A stretch of DNA of 64,000 nt, taken from positions 124,001 through 188,000 of the forward strand of contig LNDQ01000156.1 of the NCBI GenBank assembly GCA_001464695.1, in the 5' to 3' direction. Below the pieces are notes generated by a model. That model had not been told where the DNA came from. It made no database searches and was given only the letters and a program-made list of their open reading frames with translations. The translations under genes were made by a program, and so were the position numbers. Source of the DNA: Betaproteobacteria bacterium Ga0077523. GTDB taxonomy: Bacteria > Pseudomonadota > Gammaproteobacteria > Burkholderiales > Ga0077523. Shown in pieces: positions 18,118-30,138 of this stretch (the first letter of the stretch is position 1; each line of letters opens with the position of its first letter).

Positions 18118-21100
18118 TCACGCCGCCTCTTCTCTCAGTTTCAAGGCTTCCTCGATGTCCACCGCCACCACCCGCGACACCCCGAGCTCCGGCATCGTCA
18201 CCCCGATCAGTTGATCCGCCATTTCCATGGTGATCTTGTTGTGGCTGATGAAGATGAACTGGGTCTGGTCGGCCATCTTCTTCACGAGGTCGCAGAAACG
18301 TCCGGTGTTGCTGTCGTCGAGCGGCGCGTCGACCTCGTCCAGCAGGCAGAACGGCGCCGGGTTGAGGCGAAACAGCGAGAATACCAGCGACACCGCGGTC
18401 AGGGCCTTTTCGCCGCCGGACAGCAGGTGGATCGACGAATTCTTCTTGCCGGGCGGGCGCGCCACGATCTGCACGCCGCTGTCGAGGATCTCCTCGCCGG
18501 TCATGACGAGTTTCGCCTCGCCGCCGCCGAAGAGCGCGGGGAACATCTCGCCGAGATTCTTGTTCACCTCGTCGAAGGTGGCACGCAGCCGCTCGCGCGT
18601 CTCGCGGTCGATGCGGCGGATCGCATCGAGCAGCGTGTTCATGGCTTCGTTGAGATCCGCCGACTGCGTTTCGAGATAGCCGTTGCGCTCGCGTGCCGTG
18701 GCGAGCTCGTCGAGTGCGGCCAGATTCACGGCGCCGAGTGCTGCGATCTCCTCGTTCAGGCGGTTGATATCGCCTTGCAAGGCATTCGGACGCGGCGCCT
18801 TTTCCACCGACCCCAGCAGCGCGGCTTCGTCGGCCTTGGCCTCCACCAGTTGCTGCGTGTAGCTCTCCTCGTTGAGGCGGGCTTCCTGCTCTTTCAGCTT
18901 GAGCTCGCCGATGCGATTGCGCATGGGCTCCAGCCGTTGTTCCGCGGAGAGCCGTTCCTGCTCGGTGCTACGCAATACCGTCTCGGCCTCGGCCAGGCTG
19001 TCGCGCGCTCCCGCAAGTGCTGCTTCGCGCTCCACCTTGAGGGCGAGCACGCCCTGCAACCGCTCGGTGATGGGAGCCTCGTCGAAGCCGGCCACTTCGG
19101 TTTCCGCCTGGGCAAGACCGCTACGCGCGCGGTTGAGCTGCTCGGCGATGCCGGCCAGCGTGCGCTCGAGTTCGCCGATGCGATGTTGCGCCGTGCGTTC
19201 GCCGAACTGGGCCTCCTGGTGATCGCGTTCGGCACGCAGCACCCGCTCGCGGACCGAACCGAGTTCGATCTCCGCTGCGCGATCGCGCTCGGTGGCACCG
19301 GCCATCTGGGCTTGCAGTTCCGCGATCCCGGTATCGAGCGTGCCGAGCGATTCGAGCGCGGCTTGCAGGGCGTCGTGTTCCTGCTCGCGCTCGCCGGCGA
19401 TCTCCGCCAGCTCGCGATCGATCTGGTCGTGCCGTTCGCGCGCGCGCGCCACTGCCTGCGATGCGCGCACTTCCTCGAGCTCGATCTCGTGCCGGCGTTC
19501 GGACAGGTCGGTGAGCTCGCCGCGCAGGCGATCGAGCGCGCTGCGCTGTTCTGACAATTCGCCCTCGGCATCGGACAACCGGCTGCGCTGCCCGGCCAGT
19601 TCCGCTTCGAGGTGAGGGACCTCGGCTTCGAGCTGCTCGATCTCTTCCTTGCGCTCGAGCAGGCCGTGGATTTCGGAATCTGCGGCGTGAAAGCCGACGC
19701 TGTGCGCCGTGAACATGTGGCCGTCGCGGGTGACGACCATCTCGCCGGGGCCGAGGCGTTCGGCGATGTCGAGGGCCGTGGCGGCAGAATCGACCGCGTA
19801 GACCCGATCGAGCCATTCCCGCAGCACGGCCTTGACGACCGCATCGGCCGAGGAAACGCGATCCAGCAGCCGCACGGTACCCGTCGGGGACGCCGCCGGT
19901 TCACCGGCATCGGTCGATCCGGTTCGATAGATCGCGAGCTTGCCGGGCGGTGACGCGCCGAACCAGTCGGTGAGCGTGCCCGGGTCCTGCACCGCGATCG
20001 CATTCAGGCGTTCGCGCAGGACCGCTTCTAGCGCATCCTCCCAACCGGCATCCACGTGGATGTGTTGCCACAGCCGCGGCCGCTCCGACAGGCCGTGCTG
20101 GCCGAGCCACGCGGCCATCTGCTCGCTGGACCCCACCTGTTGCTGCAATCCGACCAGGGCGTGGCGGCGCGCTTCCACCGAAGCCAGTTTCTGGCGCAGG
20201 ACCTCCACGCCCTGGGTCGCGTCGCGGAAGCGCTGCTCGAGTCCCGGCAAAGCCTGTTCGGCATCGCTCTGACGCTGGCGCAAGGCCGCGATCTCGTCGT
20301 CCAGTGCGAGCGCATCGGCCCGCAGTTGGTCGAGCGCGTCGGTATCGGGCATCACGAGGGCTTCGCGTTCTTCCGCGAGGCGCTGGTTGCGTGCCTCGAG
20401 CTGCGCCACCAGCTTCTCGGCGTGTTCGCGACGGGTCGAGGCGACTTCCAGGCTGCGCCGCGCTTCCGCCAGCGCTTGCTGCAGGCGCTCGGATTCGGTG
20501 CGCGCGTCGCGATAGGCTCGTTCCGCGGCCGGCAACTGTTCCTGGATCTCGGTCAGGGCCTCGCGGCGCCGGGCCGCCTCGTCGGTGACGGTCGCGAGCT
20601 GGGCGCGCGTATCCGTCAGCGTGCGCTCGAGGTCGGCGTGCCGCTGGTCTTCGTCGGCGATCTGGGTACGCAGTTCGTCGGCGCGCGTCTCAGCACGTTG
20701 GCGGTTGGTGCGCAGGAACGCGAGTTCCTGTTCGATGCGCGCGAGTTCCGCGTTGCTTTCGTAGAGCTGGCCCTGGGCTGCGTGGACTGCATCAGACGCG
20801 GCGTAGTGACCTTCGCGCAAGGATTCGAGGCGCTTTTCCGCGTCGCGCAGCGCCGCACCGGCCTGTTCGATGTCCACCGTCAATTGCTCGACTTCGCGAC
20901 CCAGCTTCGTCCGCTGCGTCGCGGCGTCCTGCTTGCGGATCAACCAGAGCAGTTGCTGCGTCCGGCGCAGGTCCGCCTCGAGGGCGCGATACTTCTCGGC
21001 GGCCTCGGCCTGCGCTTCCAGGTGCGTGATCTGCCCCTGCAGCTCGCGGCGTATGTCGTCCACGCGCAGCAGGTTCTCCTTGGTGTCGTCGAGCCGTGCC

Positions 21101-21642
21101 TCGGTCTCCTTGCGGCGCTCGCGATACTTCGACACACCCGCCGCTTCTTCCAGGAAGATGCGCAGGTCCTCGGGTTTGGCCTCGACGATGCGCGAGATCA
21201 TGCCCTGCTCGATGATCGCGTAGGCGCGCGCACCCAGGCCGGTGCCGAGAAAGATGTCGGCGACGTCGCGCCGGCGCACCGACGTGTTGTTGATGAAGTA
21301 GCTCGAGCCGCTGTCGCGCTCCAGCACACGTTTGATCGAGATCTCGGCGTATTGGGACCACGCGCCGGCAGCCTTGCCCAGGCTGTTGTCGAACACCAGT
21401 TCGACACTCGCGCGGCCCACCGGCTTGCGCTCGCCGGAGCCATTGAAGATCACGTCGTCCATGCTCTCGCCGCGCAGGTGCTTGGCGGACGATTCACCCA
21501 GGACCCAGCGCACCGCATCGATGACGTTCGACTTGCCGCAGCCGTTGGGGCCGACCACCCCGATCAACTGTCCCGGCAGGGCGACGTGCGTGGGATCTAC
21601 GAAGGACTTGAAACCAGCGAGCTTGATGTGGGTGAGGCGCAC
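18118..21642 (-). CDS. smc: chromosome segregation protein SMC
   Basis: This 1174-residue SMC ATPase has Walker A GPNGCGKSNVIDAVRW near residue 32, two long coiled-coil arms around a hinge near residues 520-660, the signature LLSGGEKALTAVSLVFSLF near 1075, and Walker B PFCLLDEVDAPLDDSN near 1100. It compacts and segregates chromosomes with ScpA and ScpB. The start is a GTG at 21642 (VRLTHIKLAGFKSF), which places the conserved first strand at the N-terminus. A longer in-frame start at 21687 would add 15 residues not seen in the family. It faces dapC across a 214-bp divergent gap. Confidence 0.97.
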   Translation of the reverse strand: MRLTHIKLAGFKSFVDPTHVALPGQLIGVVGPNGCGKSNVIDAVRWVLGESSAKHLRGESMDDVIFNGSGERKPVGRASVELVFDNSLGKAAGAWSQYAEISIKRVLERDSGSSYFINNTSVRRRDVADIFLGTGLGARAYAIIEQGMISRIVEAKPEDLRIFLEEAAGVSKYRERRKETEARLDDTKENLLRVDDIRRELQGQITHLEAQAEAAEKYRALEADLRRTQQLLWLIRKQDAATQRTKLGREVEQLTVDIEQAGAALRDAEKRLESLREGHYAASDAVHAAQGQLYESNAELARIEQELAFLRTNRQRAETRADELRTQIADEDQRHADLERTLTDTRAQLATVTDEAARRREALTEIQEQLPAAERAYRDARTESERLQQALAEARRSLEVASTRREHAEKLVAQLEARNQRLAEEREALVMPDTDALDQLRADALALDDEIAALRQRQSDAEQALPGLEQRFRDATQGVEVLRQKLASVEARRHALVGLQQQVGSSEQMAAWLGQHGLSERPRLWQHIHVDAGWEDALEAVLRERLNAIAVQDPGTLTDWFGASPPGKLAIYRTGSTDAGEPAASPTGTVRLLDRVSSADAVVKAVLREWLDRVYAVDSAATALDIAERLGPGEMVVTRDGHMFTAHSVGFHAADSEIHGLLERKEEIEQLEAEVPHLEAELAGQRSRLSDAEGELSEQRSALDRLRGELTDLSERRHEIELEEVRASQAVARARERHDQIDRELAEIAGEREQEHDALQAALESLGTLDTGIAELQAQMAGATERDRAAEIELGSVRERVLRAERDHQEAQFGERTAQHRIGELERTLAGIAEQLNRARSGLAQAETEVAGFDEAPITERLQGVLALKVEREAALAGARDSLAEAETVLRSTEQERLSAEQRLEPMRNRIGELKLKEQEARLNEESYTQQLVEAKADEAALLGSVEKAPRPNALQGDINRLNEEIAALGAVNLAALDELATARERNGYLETQSADLNEAMNTLLDAIRRIDRETRERLRATFDEVNKNLGEMFPALFGGGEAKLVMTGEEILDSGVQIVARPPGKKNSSIHLLSGGEKALTAVSLVFSLFRLNPAPFCLLDEVDAPLDDSNTGRFCDLVKKMADQTQFIFISHNKITMEMADQLIGVTMPELGVSRVVAVDIEEALKLREEAA

Positions 21643-21797
21643 GGACGAGCCCGTTCGGGAGCGGGATACGAAAAAATGAGCGGCCAAAAAATCAAGCGCC
21701 CGGCGCCGTTGCCGGGCCAGGCGTTGATGCGTGTTTCGCGACGGATTGTAACCGAATTGCCTCCGCCGAAAACACAGCGGCCCGGCGCGGCGCCTCC

Positions 21798-21803
21798 TAT
21801 AAT
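21798..21803 (+). promoter_or_regulatory. possible -10 element of the dapC promoter
   Basis: An exact TATAAT hexamer lies 53 bp before the dapC ATG in the divergent smc-dapC gap, in otherwise very GC-rich DNA. No good -35 hexamer sits 16-18 bp upstream. TTGCCT at 21757-21762 is too far away, so activator help or a weak -35 would be needed. Confidence 0.4.
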
Positions 21804-21856
21804 CCCGGACTTTTCGCGCGCGTGGAGCATCTCACGCAGCGGTTCCACGGCGGACC

Positions 21857-23053
21857 ATGAATCCCGATCTCAAGCGGCTCCAGCCCTACCCGTTCCAGAA
21901 GCTCGCCACACTGTTCGAAGGCGTGGTTCCGAACCCGGCGCTGCGCCCGATCAACTTGTCCATCGGCGAGCCCAAGCACGCCACACCGCCGTTCATCCTC
22001 GAGGCCTTGACTCGGGGCTTGGGCGGCCTCGCCGCCTATCCGGCGACGGCCGGGCGACCGACGCTGCGCGAGGCCATCGCCGCATGGCTCCAGCGCCGGT
22101 ACGAATTGCCGGCGATCGACGCGACGGTCGAGGTCCTGCCGGTCAACGGCAGCCGCGAAGCGCTGTTTGCTTTCGCGCAGACTGTCGTCGATCGGACACA
22201 GTCCGACCCGGTGGTCGTGATCCCGAACCCGTTCTATCAGATCTACGAGGGAGCAGCCCTGCTGGCCGGAGCCCGGCCGTACTTCCTCAACCAGGTGCCG
22301 GAGGATGGGTTCGCCTGCGACTTCGGCTCGGTGCCGGCGGCGGTCTGGAAGACTACGCAGCTCATCTACGTCTGCTCGCCAGGCAACCCCACCGGACGCG
22401 TGCTGTCGCTCGACGAATGGCGGACGCTGTTCGAGCTGTCGGACCGATACGGATTCGTGATCGCGTCCGACGAGTGCTACTCGGAGATCTATTTCGAGGA
22501 GGGTGCCGCCCCGCTCGGCGCACTGGCTGCGGCGACCCGGTTGGGCCGCAACGGCTTCCCGCGCCTGGTGGTGTTCGGGAGTCTGTCCAAGCGGTCGAAC
22601 GTACCGGGCATGAGGTCGGGCTACGTCGCGGGCGATCGCGCCGTGCTGAAATCGTTTCTCCTGTACCGCACTTACCACGGGAGTGCCATGAGCCTCGCAG
22701 TGCAGGCGGCGAGCGAGGCTGCCTGGAACGACGAAGCCCACGTCGTGGAGAACAGACGCCTCTACCGCGAGAAATTCGAAGTGGTCACCGCTCTGCTGCC
22801 GCCCGGTGCCGGCGCGCGCATGCCCGATGCGGCGTTCTACCTATGGATGCCTACGCCCGATGACGACACCCGGTTCGCCCGGGAGCTGCTCGAACAATAT
22901 AATGTCACTGTCCTGCCAGGGAGTTACCTCGCGCGCGAGGCCCATGGCGTCAACCCCGGGGCGCACTTCGTCCGCATCGCGCTGGTCGCCCCGCCCGCAG
23001 AATGCACCGAGGCCGCCCAGCGGCTCGGCCAGTTCCTTTCCCAATCCCGTTAG
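21857..23053 (+). CDS. dapC: N-succinyldiaminopimelate aminotransferase
   Basis: This 398-residue fold-type I PLP aminotransferase begins [16 protein letters not shown] and has [14 protein letters not shown], the N-anchor [22 protein letters not shown], and the PLP-lysine segment [16 protein letters not shown]. DapC transfers an amino group from glutamate to N-succinyl-2-amino-6-ketopimelate on the succinylase route to diaminopimelate and lysine. It heads a plus-strand block with dapD and dapE, which supports DapC over a general aspartate aminotransferase. dapD follows after 16 bp. Confidence 0.92.
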   Translation: MNPDLKRLQPYPFQKLATLFEGVVPNPALRPINLSIGEPKHATPPFILEALTRGLGGLAAYPATAGRPTLREAIAAWLQRRYELPAIDATVEVLPVNGSREALFAFAQTVVDRTQSDPVVVIPNPFYQIYEGAALLAGARPYFLNQVPEDGFACDFGSVPAAVWKTTQLIYVCSPGNPTGRVLSLDEWRTLFELSDRYGFVIASDECYSEIYFEEGAAPLGALAAATRLGRNGFPRLVVFGSLSKRSNVPGMRSGYVAGDRAVLKSFLLYRTYHGSAMSLAVQAASEAAWNDEAHVVENRRLYREKFEVVTALLPPGAGARMPDAAFYLWMPTPDDDTRFARELLEQYNVTVLPGSYLAREAHGVNPGAHFVRIALVAPPAECTEAAQRLGQFLSQSR

Positions 23054-23069
23054 AACGAGTCCACCTCCC

Positions 23070-23891
23070 ATGTCCGACCTCCAGAAGACCATCGAAGAAG
23101 CGTGGGAGAACCGCGCCGCCATCAATCCCGGTTCCGCCCCCGCCGCGCTCAAGCAGGCCGTGGGAGAGGTCATCGCCGGCCTGGATGCCGGCAAGCTCCG
23201 GGTGGCCGAGAAACAGGGTGGCGACTGGGTGACCCACCAATGGATCAAGAAGGCGGTGCTGCTGTCGTTCCGCCTGGCGGACAACGCCGTCATCCGCGAC
23301 GGCTACACCAACTACTTCGATAAAGTCGCGCCGAAATTTGCCGATTACGGCGATGGAGATTTCCGGGCCGGCGGCTTCCGGGTGGTACCCAACGCCGTGG
23401 TCCGCAAGGGTTCCTTCATCGCAAAGAACGTGGTGCTGATGCCGTCGTTCGTGAACATCGGGGCGTACGTGGACGAATCGACGATGGTGGACACCTGGGC
23501 AACCGTGGGTTCCTGCGCGCAGATCGGCAAGAACGTGCACCTGTCCGGGGGGGTCGGCATCGGCGGCGTGCTCGAGCCGATCCAGGCGAATCCGACCATC
23601 ATCGAGGACGACTGCTTCATCGGCGCGCGCTCGGAGGTGGTGGAAGGTGTCATCGTCGGTGCCGGGTCCGTGATCTCCATGGGCGTCTACATCGGACAGA
23701 GCACGAAGATCTACAACCGCGCCACGGGCGAAGTAAGCTACGGCCGCATTCCGCCCGGATCGGTGGTGGTCTCGGGCAACCTGCCCTCGGCCGACGGCAA
23801 GGTGAGCCTCTACTGCGCGGTCATCGTGAAACAGGTCGACGCGAAGACGCGCGCCAAGACCAGCATCAACGAACTCCTGCGCGGCGACTGA
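23070..23891 (+). CDS. dapD: 2,3,4,5-tetrahydropyridine-2,6-dicarboxylate N-succinyltransferase
   Basis: This 273-residue trimeric left-handed beta-helix acyltransferase has an N-terminal helical part ([14 protein letters not shown]), then hexapeptide repeats from about residue 105 ([20 protein letters not shown] and VGIGGVLEP), then a short C-terminal extension ending INELLRGD. It succinylates tetrahydrodipicolinate, the step before DapC. The ATG at 23070 is 16 bp after the dapC stop. Length and domain order match the proteobacterial enzyme. Confidence 0.95.
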   Translation: MSDLQKTIEEAWENRAAINPGSAPAALKQAVGEVIAGLDAGKLRVAEKQGGDWVTHQWIKKAVLLSFRLADNAVIRDGYTNYFDKVAPKFADYGDGDFRAGGFRVVPNAVVRKGSFIAKNVVLMPSFVNIGAYVDESTMVDTWATVGSCAQIGKNVHLSGGVGIGGVLEPIQANPTIIEDDCFIGARSEVVEGVIVGAGSVISMGVYIGQSTKIYNRATGEVSYGRIPPGSVVVSGNLPSADGKVSLYCAVIVKQVDAKTRAKTSINELLRGD

Positions 23892-23920
23892 ACCTGCCGC
23901 GCAGCACCGGGAGAAGTCCC

Positions 23921-26237
<2,317 letters not shown>

Positions 26238-26238
26238 C

Positions 26239-27153
26239 ATGGGGCAAACGCCCGATCCCTATGCCGATGCGGCTGCGCAGCTCGGCACGATCCGCGATCT
26301 GCTGCGCTTTGCCGTGACCCGCTTTCGTGCGAACGATCTCGCTTTCGGTCACGGCTTTTCCGATGCTCGCGCCGAGGCAGCCTACCTGATCGGCTGGGCG
26401 CTCGACCTGCCGCACGCCGATTTCGATCAGTACCTCGACGCGCGCCTGACGCGCGAAGAGATCGCTGCGATCGTCGAGATCCTGCGCCGTCGTGCCGAAG
26501 CGCGCATCCCCTCCCCTTACCTCACCCAGGAAGCCTGGCTCGGGGACTATCGATTCCACGTGGACGAGCGCGTGCTGATCCCCCGGTCTTTCATCGCCGA
26601 CCTGCTGCACGAAGGCCTTGCCCCGTGGGTGGCAGACCCGGAGTCCATCGGCTCCGCAATCGACGTTTGCACGGGATCAGGCTGCCTCGCCATCCTGCTC
26701 GCGGATGCGTTTCCGAGCGCGCGAGTGCACGGCAGCGACATTTCCACGGACGCCCTCGAAGTCGCCCGCGTCAACGTCTGCGACTACGGGCTCGGGGATC
26801 GGATCGAACTGCTGCAGTCCGACCTGATGAACGGCCTCGCCGATCGGCGGTACGACATCGTCGTGTGCAACCCGCCTTACGTGGACGCCGCCGGCATGAC
26901 GGCGTTGCCGCAGGAGTACCGCCATGAGCCCGCCCTGGCGCTGGCCGGCGGTGCCGACGGGCTCGATCTGGTACGCAAGCTGCTGAAACAGGCTCCAATG
27001 CACCTGGCATCCGGAGGATTGCTTGTCGTCGAGATCGGGCACAACCGGGGCGCCCTCGAAGCGGCTTACCCCACCGTCCCTTTCACCTGGCTGGAAACCC
27101 ACGCCGGGGACGAGTTCGTCTTCCTTTTGCGCCGGGAAGAACTGCCCGCCTGA
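26239..27153 (+). CDS. prmB: ribosomal protein uL3 N5-glutamine methyltransferase
   Basis: This 304-residue HemK/PrmC-family methyltransferase has the SAM loop DVCTGSGCLAILLADAFP near residue 140 and the active-site motif VVCNPPYVDAAGM near 208. The N-terminal helical part (LLRFAVTRFRANDLAFGHG) is of the PrmB, not PrmC, type. It methylates a glutamine of ribosomal protein L3. It overlaps nothing but begins immediately after dapE, the conserved placement in betaproteobacteria. Confidence 0.92.
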   Translation: MGQTPDPYADAAAQLGTIRDLLRFAVTRFRANDLAFGHGFSDARAEAAYLIGWALDLPHADFDQYLDARLTREEIAAIVEILRRRAEARIPSPYLTQEAWLGDYRFHVDERVLIPRSFIADLLHEGLAPWVADPESIGSAIDVCTGSGCLAILLADAFPSARVHGSDISTDALEVARVNVCDYGLGDRIELLQSDLMNGLADRRYDIVVCNPPYVDAAGMTALPQEYRHEPALALAGGADGLDLVRKLLKQAPMHLASGGLLVVEIGHNRGALEAAYPTVPFTWLETHAGDEFVFLLRREELPA

Positions 27154-27202
27154 GGCAGGCCTGTCGGGAACCGTCACCCGGGGCGCCATCAACGCGTTGT
27201 TG

Positions 27203-28543
27203 ATGCCTTTCCTGGTGTTTTCCGGGACCAGTGCCTATCTCTTTGTATTGGCGCTCTTCTTCCTGCTGACCCAGGGCGTTGCCCCGGCGCTGGCCGCGAC
27301 TCCCGCCGCAGAGCTGCGCCAGCTGGTGGAACGGGGCCAGGCCAAGGAAGCCTATGCGCGCGGACGCCGCTATCCGGACCAGCTCGGCGACCCGGCTTTC
27401 GACTTCTACTACGGCGTCGCCGCGATCGACGCGGGCCATCCAGGCGAAGGCACGCTCGCCCTGGAGCGCTACGTGATCACCTATCCGAACAATCTCAACG
27501 CGCGCCTCGAGCTGGCCCGCGGCTATTTCATGATGGGTGAGGATGCACGGGCGCGCGAGGAATTCGACGGCGTACTCAAGGCGAACCCGCCGGCTGCCGT
27601 GCGGGCCAACATCGCGCGCTTCGAAGAGGTCATCAAGGCGCGGGAGAACCGCTACCGCACCCGCTTCACGGGCTATGCGGAAGCGGGTTACGGCTTCGAC
27701 TCCAACGTCAACGGCGGTGTGTCGAGTGGCAACATCAGCCTGCCCATCTTCGGCCCGGTCGTCGTCGCGCCCGCCGGGGTCAAGACCGACGACGGCTTCG
27801 CTCTGGTGGGCGCAGGCGGCCAGATCAACATTCCCCTGACGCAACGCTGGAGCGCCTTCCTGGGCGGATCGGTGGATTCGCGCTTCTACCATCGTCTGGA
27901 CGTCTTCGACCAGTTGAACGTCACCGGTTTCGGCGGCGGTGTCTGGCAGAAGGACCGCAATCTCATACGTGCATCGCTGTCGGCGACCGAGCTGCGCCTC
28001 GATCAGGAGCGCTTTCGCGACATCTTCGGTGCCACCGGCGAGTGGTATCACCAGTTGAGCGAGAGCTGGACTGCCAACGTCTTCGGCCAGTACGCACGCA
28101 TTGCGTACATGGGAACGAACGCGGTGCGCGATGCCGATTTCTACAGCGCCGGCGCCGGTGTGCGCAAAGTCTTCTCCGGTGCCTGGAAACCCACGCTCAA
28201 CGCCACCGCGAATCTGGGGCGCGAGGCCAACATCCGCAATCGTGACGACCTCGGGCGCGATCTGTACGGTGGCCGCCTGGGCCTGGTGCTCACACCGAGT
28301 GCGAAGACCGGGCTGTACGGGGCGCTCAGCGTGCAGCGCAGCGAATACCTGGAACCCGACGCATTCCTCGCCACGCGCCGCCGCGACCTGTACCAGGCGC
28401 TCGAGCTGGGGGGCAGCTACAACTTGACCGATGCGCTGAGCCTGCGCCTGGATCTCATCGCCTCACGCAACGATTCCAATCTCGAGCTGTACCAATACGC
28501 CCGCAACGTCGCACTGCTCAAACTGCGGTACGACCACCGCTGA
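27203..28543 (+). CDS. Slam/DUF560-like outer-membrane protein with TPR domain (candidate type XI secretion translocator)
   Basis: This is a 446-residue protein. A hydrophobic leader (FVLALFFLLTQGVAPALA, cleaved near residue 33) is followed by about 120 residues of TPR-like helices (YYGVAAIDAGHPGEGTLALE and ARLELARGYFMMGEDARARE). About 290 residues of alternating aromatic strands complete it (FTGYAEAGYGFDSNVNGG, WSAFLGGSVDSRFYHRLD, and the end NVALLKLRYDHR). TPR plus a 14-strand-type barrel is the layout of surface lipoprotein assembly modifiers, which move TbpB-like cargo across the outer membrane. The ATG at 27203 gives the shortest complete signal peptide. The stop is followed within 12 bp by the FecR-domain gene, its likely cargo. 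Confidence 0.75.
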   Translation: MPFLVFSGTSAYLFVLALFFLLTQGVAPALAATPAAELRQLVERGQAKEAYARGRRYPDQLGDPAFDFYYGVAAIDAGHPGEGTLALERYVITYPNNLNARLELARGYFMMGEDARAREEFDGVLKANPPAAVRANIARFEEVIKARENRYRTRFTGYAEAGYGFDSNVNGGVSSGNISLPIFGPVVVAPAGVKTDDGFALVGAGGQINIPLTQRWSAFLGGSVDSRFYHRLDVFDQLNVTGFGGGVWQKDRNLIRASLSATELRLDQERFRDIFGATGEWYHQLSESWTANVFGQYARIAYMGTNAVRDADFYSAGAGVRKVFSGAWKPTLNATANLGREANIRNRDDLGRDLYGGRLGLVLTPSAKTGLYGALSVQRSEYLEPDAFLATRRRDLYQALELGGSYNLTDALSLRLDLIASRNDSNLELYQYARNVALLKLRYDHR

Positions 28544-28544
28544 T

Positions 28545-28549
28545 GGAGG
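28545..28549 (+). promoter_or_regulatory. ribosome binding site deciding the start of the FecR-domain gene
   Basis: GGAGG lies 5 bp before the ATG at 28555. An earlier in-frame ATG at 28543 overlaps the upstream stop but would put this Shine-Dalgarno inside the coding region, so 28555 is the better start. Confidence 0.7.
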
Positions 28550-28554
28550 TTGTC

Positions 28555-30138
28555 ATGAAGTTCAGTTCTCGCTTTGGGCTCCCGCTCACCCTCGTACTTA
28601 TGCTGGTGCCGGCCATGGCCCAGGCAGCGGCAGGTCGGGTGCTCATGGCTGCGGGCGACGCAGTCGCGATACGCGACGGCAAGGAAGTGAAGCTCGCGGC
28701 GGGTGCGGCGATCAACGATCGCGACGTGTTGCGCACCGGCACCGGCAGCAACCTCCAGGTGCGCATGACCGACGAGAGCGTGGTGGCGCTCAAGGAACGC
28801 ACCACGCTCGCCATCGACCAGTACCGCTTCAGCGGCCAGCAGGACGGCAGCGAGCGCGCGTTCTACAGGCTGCTGAAGGGCGGCTTCCGGACCATCAGCG
28901 GACTGATCGGCAAGACCAATCGTGCGAACTACGAAGTGCGCACGTCGGTCGCGACCATCGGCATCCGTGGCACCGCTTACTCGCTCGCGCTGTGCGAGGC
29001 GGGCTCGTGCATCAACGCCAACGGCACCGCGGCCAGGGATGGTTTGTACGGCGCGGTCACTGAAGGCAAGGTGGCGGCGAGCAATACCAAGGGCGCCTTC
29101 GAGTTCATCGCGGGCGAGGCGTTCTTTGCGTTGCGCCCCGATGTCGGCGTGGAGAAACTCCTGGTGCCTCCGGCGTTCCTTGCCGATCGTCTCGAAGGCC
29201 AGAAGCGTGGCGCCAACCAACCGCAGACGGCGAAGGACGATGCTGCGAAGTCCGACGCCGCGACCGCGAGCACCGGGACCAAGGGCGAGGAGGCCGGTTC
29301 GATCACGAATGGCACCGCCGCCGCCTCGACAACCGCGATCGTACCCAACCCGACGCCCGGCAGCGCGGTGCAGGCCGCGACGACCGAGAACAAGAACGCG
29401 GCCGGTGCACCCGAAGTGCTGCCGCCGCGTGACGGGTTCGTCGTGGCGTTTCCCTTTCCCACGGGCGGTACCGACTTCTATTTCGGCGGCGAGGCCGAGG
29501 GCACCTACGACAGCGCCGGCAACCTGATTGCCTTCACGTCCACCCAGGGCGTGAGCGGCTCGATCGCCGGCGGCACCATCACCAACCGCGGAACCATGAC
29601 GGACGGGTCCACGGTGGTCACGTGGGGACGCTGGTCGGGTGGGTCTGTCACCGGATCCGACGGCCAGACGCTGACCGGCTTCCCGCTGCTGTTCGCGACT
29701 GCGAACAACGTGAACACCGGGGTGCAGCAGGCGCTCCCGACCAGCGGCATCGTGTCCTACACGCCCGCGGGAGGGCCAGGAGCCGTCGCGTATACCGGCG
29801 GTCAGACTTACACCGGATCGGTCACCAATGCGCTGCTCACCATCGACTTCGGTGCGCAACAGGCGAGCTTCGGTGCGACCATCGATTTTCTGTCCGCGAT
29901 GGGCAAGAAGTTCGATGTGACCGCCACCCTCGGACCCAATGCCGGCGGCGGCCTGGGCGACTACTTCGGCAACTATTCTTCCGTGAACTGCGTGGGCTGC
30001 ACGGGCGGGACGTATACGGGGGGCGTCAGCGTCGGCCTCGCCGGGACCGACGGCTACGGCACCGCCGTGGCCGCGGGCTGCATCGGCGACATCGCCAACG
30101 GCTTCAACGCGACCTTCGTCGAGGTCTTCCGGAAGTAG
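28555..30138 (+). CDS. secreted FecR-domain protein with TbpB-like C-terminal barrel (candidate Slam/T11SS cargo)
   Basis: This is a 527-residue protein. Residues 1-23 are a Sec signal (LTLVLMLVPAMAQA) without a lipobox cysteine, so it is not a lipoprotein. Residues 25-180 are a FecR-type domain (GDAVAIRDGKEVKL, LRTGTGSNLQVRMTDESVVA, and VATIGIRGTAYSL near 134). Residues 200-300 are an Ala/Thr-rich linker. Residues 300-527 are Gly-rich beta strands including FYFGGEAEGTYDSAGN, WGRWSGGSVTG, and LTIDFGAQQASFGATIDF, a pattern I associate with the TbpB-like barrel of Slam substrates. No TonB receptor or sigma factor is adjacent, so a classical FecR anti-sigma role is unlikely. It overlaps rluB by 35 bp, tail to tail. 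Confidence 0.7.
   Translation: MKFSSRFGLPLTLVLMLVPAMAQAAAGRVLMAAGDAVAIRDGKEVKLAAGAAINDRDVLRTGTGSNLQVRMTDESVVALKERTTLAIDQYRFSGQQDGSERAFYRLLKGGFRTISGLIGKTNRANYEVRTSVATIGIRGTAYSLALCEAGSCINANGTAARDGLYGAVTEGKVAASNTKGAFEFIAGEAFFALRPDVGVEKLLVPPAFLADRLEGQKRGANQPQTAKDDAAKSDAATASTGTKGEEAGSITNGTAAASTTAIVPNPTPGSAVQAATTENKNAAGAPEVLPPRDGFVVAFPFPTGGTDFYFGGEAEGTYDSAGNLIAFTSTQGVSGSIAGGTITNRGTMTDGSTVVTWGRWSGGSVTGSDGQTLTGFPLLFATANNVNTGVQQALPTSGIVSYTPAGGPGAVAYTGGQTYTGSVTNALLTIDFGAQQASFGATIDFLSAMGKKFDVTATLGPNAGGGLGDYFGNYSSVNCVGCTGGTYTGGVSVGLAGTDGYGTAVAAGCIGDIANGFNATFVEVFRK

Noticed and set aside
28555-30138. FecR anti-sigma factor of an iron-uptake system
   Set aside because: No ECF sigma factor or TonB receptor adjacent. 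The protein has a cleavable signal peptide and a long extra C-terminal domain.
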